64,000 bases of DNA from Nocardioides zhouii (GTDB lineage: Bacteria; Actinomycetota; Actinomycetes; Propionibacteriales; Nocardioidaceae). Below, piece by piece: positions 59,662 through 64,000 of the stretch. The stretch covers positions 1-64,000 of the forward strand of contig NZ_SDWV01000002.1 of the NCBI RefSeq assembly GCF_004137345.1. Direction: 5' to 3'. The stretch's first letter is position 1. Each line of letters starts with the position of its first letter. Made by a program: the position numbers and the translations under genes. Below the pieces are notes generated by a model. That model was not told the origin of the DNA. It did no database searches and saw nothing but the letters and a program-made list of their open reading frames with translations.

Positions 59662-60642
59662 TCAGGCGCGACGGCGGCGGATCTCGGCGTTGATCGCCGG
59701 GATGACCTCGTGCAGGTCGCCGATCACGGCGTGGGTCGCCTTGGTGACCATCGGGGCGTCCGGGTCGGTGTTGATGGCCAGGATCGCCTTCGCGGTGCTG
59801 CACCCCGCCCAGTGCTGGATGGCGCCGCTGATGCCGCACGGGATGTAGAGGTCGGGCGAGATCCGGCTGCCGGTCTGGCCGACCTGCTCGTGGTGCGGCC
59901 GCCAGCCCAGGGACGTCACGACGCGGGAGACCCCGAGCGGGGCGTCCAGGAGCTCGGCCAGCTCCAACAGGTCGCCGAAGCCGTCGGCCGAGCCGGCGCC
60001 GCGACCGGCGCCGACGACGACGCGCGCTGACTTGAGGGCGCCCGACAGGTCGGGCTCGGGCTCGTCGGTCGAGACGACCCGTGCCACCAGGTCCGCGTCG
60101 GCGATGTCGGGCTTCTCGACCACCAGCTCACCCGCACCGGCGGCGTCCGCGGGGGCGGCCTGCACGGCGTGCCCCGCGACGGTGAAGATCGCCGGTCGCT
60201 GTGACAGCCGCATCTCCTCGAGCGCTGCGCCACCGACGACCTGCCGGGTCACGGTGAACGGCGACAGCCCGCCGAAGGAGATCACGTTGGCTGCCATCGG
60301 CACCCCGGTCCGGGCGCCGACGTGGGCGAGCACCTCGTTGCCGCGGGGCGTGCCGGCGGCCATCACGACGACCGATCCCGCCCGCTCGCGGACGTCGAGC
60401 AACCCCGCGGCCCACGCGGCGCCGGCGAAGGAGTCGTACGCCGACCCGGTGAGGGCGTGCACGCGCCGGACGCCGTAGGAGGCGAGCACGCCGACGAGGG
60501 CGTCGTGGGGCGTGCCGACCACGACCGCGTCGATCGGCACCCCGCCGCCGGCGGCGGACAGCTCGCGGGCGAGCGTGACGGCTTCGCGGGAGGTCTCGAC
60601 GGCCTCGCCCGCGGGCGAGACCTCGACCAGGACGAGGATCAT
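59662..60642 (-). CDS. etfA: Electron transfer flavoprotein alpha subunit
   Basis: This is a 326-residue subunit. The FAD-binding C-terminal domain has GAGRGAG, LGVSRVVTSLGWRPHHEQVGQTG, YIPCGISGAIQHWAG and AILAINTDPDAPM. With EtfB it carries electrons from the dehydrogenase to the quinone pool. The start overlaps the EtfB stop by 4 nt. It is dedicated to the neighbouring dehydrogenase, as judged by the three-gene operon. Confidence 0.93.
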   Translation of the reverse strand: MILVLVEVSPAGEAVETSREAVTLARELSAAGGGVPIDAVVVGTPHDALVGVLASYGVRRVHALTGSAYDSFAGAAWAAGLLDVRERAGSVVVMAAGTPRGNEVLAHVGARTGVPMAANVISFGGLSPFTVTRQVVGGAALEEMRLSQRPAIFTVAGHAVQAAPADAAGAGELVVEKPDIADADLVARVVSTDEPEPDLSGALKSARVVVGAGRGAGSADGFGDLLELAELLDAPLGVSRVVTSLGWRPHHEQVGQTGSRISPDLYIPCGISGAIQHWAGCSTAKAILAINTDPDAPMVTKATHAVIGDLHEVIPAINAEIRRRRA

Positions 60643-61412
60643 CGGGCCAGCACCCCCAGCTGCTCGAAGAGGTCGACCACCGCGGGTGCGGCGGCGGCGC
60701 CCTCACCGAGGACCTGGACGGTCGAGGGCGACGGCGGCGGGAGCACGAGGCGTACGCGGGACGGGCCAACGGGAGCGGCCGCGGGCTGGCGCTCCTCGAT
60801 CGGGACCTTCTTGGCCTTCATCCGGCCGGGCACGGACGGGTAGCGCGGCTCGACCCCGCCCTCGAGCACGGTCACCACCGCGGGCAGCGGCAGCCGGAAG
60901 GTCTCGTGGCCGTCCGGTCCGGAGCCGTTGGCGGTGACCTCGCCCCCCGACACCGACACGGAGCTGACGCCGTTGACGACCGGCCAGCCGAGCTCGTACG
61001 CCAGCCGGATCCCGACCTGGAAGTCGCCGCTGTCGGCGGCGTCGTTGCCCAGCAGCACGAGCTGGTGGGGCGTGCCGGCCGCCTCGTGGTCGCGTACGAC
61101 CGCGGCGATCTCCCGGGCGACGTCGGCGGGGCCGTAGGTCTGCGACTCGGCCACGACGTGGGTCGCGGCGGTGCACCCGACGGCGAGCGCGGCGCGGAGC
61201 TGCTCGACCGCGTCGGCGTCACCGAGGGTCATGACCGTGGCCGTGCCGCCCTCGGCGGCGGCCACCTGGACGGCGATCTCGACGGCGCACTCCTCGTGGG
61301 CGCTCATGGTGAAGCCCGCGAAGCGGCCGTCGACGCCCTGGCCGTCCTCGGTCAGGACGACCTCGCTCGAGGAGTCGACGACGCGCTTGACGCAGACCAG
61401 CGGGTTCGTCAT
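60639..61412 (-). CDS. etfB: Electron transfer flavoprotein beta subunit
   Basis: This is a 257-residue subunit that binds AMP. The N-terminus CVKRVVDSSSEVVL, MSAHEECAVEIAVQ and the C-terminal RMKAKKVPIEER correspond to the ETF-beta pattern. ATG 61412 overlaps the dehydrogenase stop by 4 nt (ATGA). The three genes are translationally coupled. Confidence 0.92.
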   Translation of the reverse strand: MTNPLVCVKRVVDSSSEVVLTEDGQGVDGRFAGFTMSAHEECAVEIAVQVAAAEGGTATVMTLGDADAVEQLRAALAVGCTAATHVVAESQTYGPADVAREIAAVVRDHEAAGTPHQLVLLGNDAADSGDFQVGIRLAYELGWPVVNGVSSVSVSGGEVTANGSGPDGHETFRLPLPAVVTVLEGGVEPRYPSVPGRMKAKKVPIEERQPAAAPVGPSRVRLVLPPPSPSTVQVLGEGAAAAPAVVDLFEQLGVLAR

Positions 61413-63934
61413 CTGATGCGCTCGTTGGTCGGGTCGAGGAGCGGGGTGGCGTCGATCGAGCCGACGGTGACCGGGTAGAGCTCCTCCATGTAGGACACGG
61501 CGAGCTCGGTGCCGATGACGGCCTGCTCGGGCGGGAGGTAGGCGAGCAGCACGTGCTTGCCGAGCGACGGCGCGGAGCCCGCGCTGGTGACGTACGGGTG
61601 GTGGCCGTGGCCGTCGGTGAGCGCACCGCCCTCGCGGGTCAGGATCGGCTCGCCGCCGAGCATGTAGCGTTTCACCCCGGACGCGGACGTGTGGTCGTCG
61701 ACGGTCAGCGTGCACAGCACCGTCTGCAAGGACGCCTCCCGCTGGGCGAGGTATGCCTCCTTGCCGACGAAGTCGGCCGCCTTCACCTTGGGCCGCTGCA
61801 TGCCGGCCTCCATGATGCTGCGCTCGCCGTCGAGCTCGGCGCCGTAGGCGCGGTAGCCCTTCTCGATGCGACCGGTCGTGCCGTACACACCGATGCCGGC
61901 CGGGACCGCTCCGTGCGGAGCGCCCGCCTCGAGCAGCGCCTCCCACAGGTCGGCCGCCTGCGACATCGGGACGTAGAGCTCCCAGCCGAGCTCGCCGACG
62001 TACGAGATGCGCGACGCCAGCACGGTGATGCCTTGGACGTCGACCTCGCGGCAGGACAGGAACCCGAAGCCGCCGTCTGAGACGTCGGCGGAGGTCAGCG
62101 AGGAGAGGATGTCGCGGGCGCGTGGACCCCAGATGCCGATCGTCGAGACGTCGTCCGTGAGGTCGGTCAGGGTGGTGGTGCCGGCCTCGGGCAGGTGGCC
62201 GGAGAACCAGGCGCGGTCGGCCATGCCGTGGGCGCCGCCGGTGACCACGCGGAAGTGGTCGTCGCCGAGCCGCATCACCGTGAGGTCGGAGCGGAAGCCG
62301 CCCTTTGCGTCGAGGACGGGCGTGTAGATGACCTTGCCGACGGCGACGTCGCACTGCGCCACGCAGGTGCCCTGGACGACGTCCAGCGCCTCGGGTCCCT
62401 CGATGTCGAAGATGCAGAACGCCGACAGGTCGATCACGGCGGCGGCCTCGCGCATCCGGAGGTGCTCGGCGTTGATGATCGGGCTCCACCAGCGCGAGTC
62501 CCACTCGTGCTCGCGCGGCATCACGGCGTCGCCGTACTCCTCGAGCAGCGCGGCGTTGGACTCGTACCAGAACGGCCGCTCCCAGCCGGCGGTCTCGAAG
62601 AACACCGCCCCGAGCTTGGCCTGCGAGTCGTGCATCGGCGCGAGCCGCTGGTCGCGGTCGGACTCGTACTGCTCGGCCGGGTGGATGATCCCGTAGGTCT
62701 TGATGAACGACTCGGTGGTGCGCAGCCGGGTGTGCTCGCGCCGCTTCTGGTGCTGGTGGAAGCGCGCGATGTCGCTGTGGTGCAGGTCGATCTCGGAGTG
62801 GCCGTGGGTCATCCACTCCGCGACCGCGCGACCGACGCCGGGGCCTTCCTTGATCCAGACGGCCGAGGCGGTCCAGAGCCCGCCCACCTCGCTCTCGCCC
62901 AGGATCGGGTTGCCGTCGCAGGTGAGCGACAGCAGGCCGTTGATGGCGTAGCGCATCTCCGCGCCCTCGGCGCCGAGCAGCTCCGGCATCAGCTCGTAGG
63001 CCTGCTCGAGCTGCGGGTCGAAGTCGTCCTCGGTGAAGGGCATCTCGGTCGGCGACAGCTTCGCCTGCTCGATCGAGGGAATGTCCTCGGGCTCGTGGAG
63101 GATCGCGCGGTGGGCGTACGAGCCGACCTCCATGTCGGCGCCGTGCTGGCGCTCGTAGCAGAAGGTGTCCATGTCGCGGACGATCGGGAACGAGATCTCG
63201 CCCTCGGTCCCGGCCAGCTGCGGGCAGGGCCCGACGCTGATCATCTGGTGGACCGCGGGGGTCAGCGGGATGCTGATGCCGGCCATGTCGCCGAGCTTCG
63301 GGCTCCAGACGCCGGCGGCGATGACGACGGTCTTCGCCTCGATGTCGCCCCCCGTCGTACGCACGCGGGTGATGCGGCGCGTGCCGTGGGGGCCGTCCTC
63401 GGTGTCCAAGCCGATGACCTCGACGGTCGGCACGACCGTCAGCTCACCGGTCGCGAGGGCCCGCTCGCGCATGATCGTGCCGGCGCGCAGCGAGTCGACC
63501 ACCCCGACGCCAGGGGTCCAGAAGGCGCCGATGAACTGGTCCTCCTCGATGAAGGGGACCTTCTCCTTCACGAACGCGGGGCTGACCAGCTCGGCCTCGA
63601 TGCCCCACGCCTTCGCGCTCGACATGCGGCGGCGCAGCTCCTCCATCCGCTCCTCGGTGCGGGCGATCTCGAAGCCGCCGGACTCGGTGAAGACGCCCAT
63701 CTCCTTGTACTGCGCGACCGAGTCGAGCGTGATGTCGGTGATCTCGCGCGAGTGGTCGACGGTGAAGATGAAGTTGGAGGCGTGGCCGGTCGAGCCGCCC
63801 GGGTTGGGCAGCGCCCCCTTGTCGATCTGCACCACGTTCTTCCACCCGAGGCGGGTGAGGTGGTGCACGAGGCTGTTGCCGACGATGCCGGCTCCGATGA
63901 CGACGACGTCGGCGGTCGCGGGGACCTCTGCCAT
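61409..63934 (-). CDS. Dimethylglycine/sarcosine-dehydrogenase-type flavoprotein with GcvT domain
   Basis: This is an 841-residue protein. The FAD domain starts with VVVIGAGIVG (Gly14-Gly19). His51 in GGSTGHASNF fits the covalent FAD site known in dimethylglycine oxidase and sarcosine dehydrogenase. The middle part (about 380-430) is the FAO_M type, and the C-terminal 400 residues form a GcvT tetrahydrofolate-binding domain. The enzyme would demethylate an N-methyl amine and hand the one-carbon unit to folate. Coupled etfB and etfA indicate a dehydrogenase rather than an oxidase. ATG 63934 has AGGAGG 8 nt upstream; the frame extends to 63991 into the operator. The exact substrate is not known. 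Confidence 0.88.
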   Translation of the reverse strand: MAEVPATADVVVIGAGIVGNSLVHHLTRLGWKNVVQIDKGALPNPGGSTGHASNFIFTVDHSREITDITLDSVAQYKEMGVFTESGGFEIARTEERMEELRRRMSSAKAWGIEAELVSPAFVKEKVPFIEEDQFIGAFWTPGVGVVDSLRAGTIMRERALATGELTVVPTVEVIGLDTEDGPHGTRRITRVRTTGGDIEAKTVVIAAGVWSPKLGDMAGISIPLTPAVHQMISVGPCPQLAGTEGEISFPIVRDMDTFCYERQHGADMEVGSYAHRAILHEPEDIPSIEQAKLSPTEMPFTEDDFDPQLEQAYELMPELLGAEGAEMRYAINGLLSLTCDGNPILGESEVGGLWTASAVWIKEGPGVGRAVAEWMTHGHSEIDLHHSDIARFHQHQKRREHTRLRTTESFIKTYGIIHPAEQYESDRDQRLAPMHDSQAKLGAVFFETAGWERPFWYESNAALLEEYGDAVMPREHEWDSRWWSPIINAEHLRMREAAAVIDLSAFCIFDIEGPEALDVVQGTCVAQCDVAVGKVIYTPVLDAKGGFRSDLTVMRLGDDHFRVVTGGAHGMADRAWFSGHLPEAGTTTLTDLTDDVSTIGIWGPRARDILSSLTSADVSDGGFGFLSCREVDVQGITVLASRISYVGELGWELYVPMSQAADLWEALLEAGAPHGAVPAGIGVYGTTGRIEKGYRAYGAELDGERSIMEAGMQRPKVKAADFVGKEAYLAQREASLQTVLCTLTVDDHTSASGVKRYMLGGEPILTREGGALTDGHGHHPYVTSAGSAPSLGKHVLLAYLPPEQAVIGTELAVSYMEELYPVTVGSIDATPLLDPTNERIR

Positions 63935-63975
63935 GGGGGGTGCCTCCTGGGCCGGGCGGGGAGTGGTGTTTCGGT

Positions 63976-63992
63976 GTTGCGTATCATGCAAC
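63976..63992. promoter_or_regulatory. Operator-like palindrome upstream of the dehydrogenase-ETF operon
   Basis: GTTGC-GTATCAT-GCAAC has perfect 5-bp arms. Another GTTGCG follows at 63995-64000, at the edge. It lies about 40-60 nt upstream of the ATG, where a GntR-type repressor could block transcription. Confidence 0.5.
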
Positions 63993-64000
63993 GTGTTGCG

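Overview
The window is high-GC actinobacterial chromosome, most like a member of the Nocardioidaceae. It carries mshA (mycothiol), carD, senX3-regX3 with phoU, a complete mce operon, and an actinobacterial rpoB-rpoC pair. Several linkages match those known in Mycobacterium (mshA/ybjN-like/gpm/senX3/regX3, carD/ispD/lpqE, mkl near rpoB). The sequence is gene-dense, and no gap longer than 300 bases lacks a gene. I saw no rRNA, tRNA, CRISPR or insertion sequence.

Layout. (1) 1-5951: a cell-surface or secreted ExeM/NucH-type nuclease fused to a 5'-nucleotidase and Ig-like repeats, cut off by the window edge. Next come a secreted C39-type protease, a membrane-anchored sulfite-oxidase-family molybdoenzyme and ispF. 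(2) 9.5-17.8 kb: a coherent catabolic locus with a TPP/lipoate dehydrogenase (E1alpha, E1beta, E2), a SorC regulator, GutM, a four-gene glucitol-family PTS and a COG4091 (DXR-like/DRL family) oxidoreductase. An IspD-family gene with its own promoter follows. (3) 18.7-20.8 kb: a zinc-ribbon protein and carD followed by two degenerate IspD-like genes. (4) 20.9-28.5 kb: a UbiA-type prenyltransferase, an LpqE-like lipoprotein, gpmA, phoU, senX3-regX3, an EamA exporter, a YbjN-like protein and mshA. (5) 28.6-40.6 kb: mixed metabolic genes, including an RNase HI fusion, a racemase, an OFA transporter with its small partner, a methyltransferase with a 27-residue leader ORF, a double-Nudix protein, an Fe-alcohol dehydrogenase, two acyltransferases and a geranylgeranyl-reductase-type flavoprotein. 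(6) 40.7-48.2 kb: rpoC and rpoB. (7) 48.4-59.5 kb: the mce lipid-import operon, ending in two Mce-associated proteins, one with a J-like domain. (8) 59.6-63.9 kb: etfA, etfB and a dimethylglycine/sarcosine-dehydrogenase-type flavoprotein.

The most interesting region is 9.5-18.7 kb. My working hypothesis is a pathway for a branched C5 polyol such as 2-C-methyl-D-erythritol. The PTS would import and phosphorylate the polyol to MEP. The DXR-like enzyme would run in reverse to give DXP. The acetoin-dehydrogenase-like complex would cleave this acyloin to acetyl-CoA and glyceraldehyde 3-phosphate. Both transcription units carry a Crp/GlxR-type palindrome (GTGA-N6-TCAC) inside the promoter and a related candidate SorC site. 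This is inference from gene families and regulatory sequence and has not been demonstrated.

A second theme is leaderless transcription. At least ten genes have a TANNNT -10 box 6-7 nt before the start codon, and this sets several start calls here, including a 27-residue membrane microprotein.
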